This document shows, piece by piece, positions 5,514 through 5,603 of a stretch of DNA of 5,603 nt. Both the position numbers and the translations under genes were made by a program. Origin of the DNA: Caldifarciminota bacterium (GTDB lineage Bacteria > Hydrothermota > Tepidihabitantia > Tepidihabitantales > Tepidihabitantaceae); the NCBI GenBank assembly GCA_011049385.1, contig DSBX01000084.1, positions 1-5,603 of the forward strand. Reading direction: 5' to 3'. Below the pieces are notes generated by a model. It saw nothing but the letters and a program-made list of their open reading frames with translations, had not been told where the DNA came from and made no database searches. How positions within the stretch are numbered: position 1 is the first letter of the stretch; each line of letters begins with the position of its first letter.

Positions 5514-5603
5514 TCAGGCTGCTAAGAGATAGGTGGCGGTCGGGGCCAAGCCGAGTTGCCGGAGAAGTCTGTCAATCGGCTGTCTCAGTCGGTCAGAAGC
5601 AGA
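5514..5603 (-). CDS. C-terminal fragment of an unidentified protein, possibly a transposase (runs off window)
   Basis: On the minus strand a frame is open from the window edge for 29 codons to a TGA at 5516-5514. The C-terminus contains LRQPIDRLLRQLGLAPTATY and ends in LLAA. The gene's start lies outside the window. Codon use is less GC-biased at third positions (several TCT, CTT, AGA, TTA) than in the other genes here, which suggests foreign origin. With the IS-like sequence immediately downstream, a transposase C-terminus is the simplest reading. The fragment is too short to assign a family, and a chance open frame cannot be excluded. Confidence 0.4.
   Translation of the reverse strand, partial: SASDRLRQPIDRLLRQLGLAPTATYLLAA

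Noticed and set aside
1..5603. CRISPR array, tRNA, rRNA or defence gene cluster
   Set aside because: I found no regularly spaced direct repeats, tRNA-like cloverleaf or rRNA-like conserved segments, and no gene with a known defence domain.

Overview
The window is GC-rich bacterial DNA, with G or C dominating third codon positions. The best clue to the host is the gene at 3393-5120. It encodes a secreted beta-rich protein ending in a type IX secretion (Por) C-terminal sorting domain with a GYPNP motif. Together with a GT39-type membrane glycosyltransferase fused to TPR repeats, this suggests an uncultured bacterium of the Fibrobacterota-Chlorobiota-Bacteroidota neighbourhood or an allied candidate phylum. 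Candidate division WOR-3 is my best guess, with Eisenbacteria, Latescibacteria or Zixibacteria as alternatives. This assignment is inference from protein style and was not tested by search.

Layout: a short plus-strand ORF with a strong Shine-Dalgarno lies at the left edge (11-226). It converges on a large minus-strand glycosyltransferase-TPR gene (249-2180). A 75-bp divergent promoter region (2181-2255) separates that gene from a plus-strand two-gene operon: a YggS/PLPBP-family pyridoxal-phosphate protein (2256-2951) and a small zincin-like metallopeptidase (2952-3344) that starts on the base after the yggS stop. The operon converges on the sorting-domain protein gene, with a GC-rich hairpin between the two stops. 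Upstream of the secreted-protein gene come a good sigma70-type promoter, about 260 bp with no supported gene, and at the right edge a 29-codon C-terminal fragment that runs off the window. The sequence just outside that fragment looks like an insertion-sequence end.

The most interesting structural feature is the contrast in start signals. Both genes flanking the divergent region appear leaderless: each has a -35/16-bp/-10 promoter whose -10 box lies 5-6 nt before a GTG start, with no Shine-Dalgarno. The secreted-protein gene has a comparable promoter but an approximately 60-nt leader with a strong AAAGGAGG. The secreted protein also carries an apparent internal duplication. I see no defence system, CRISPR array, tRNA, rRNA or unmistakably new multi-gene system. 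The content is mostly housekeeping and cell-envelope genes plus a likely mobile-element edge.
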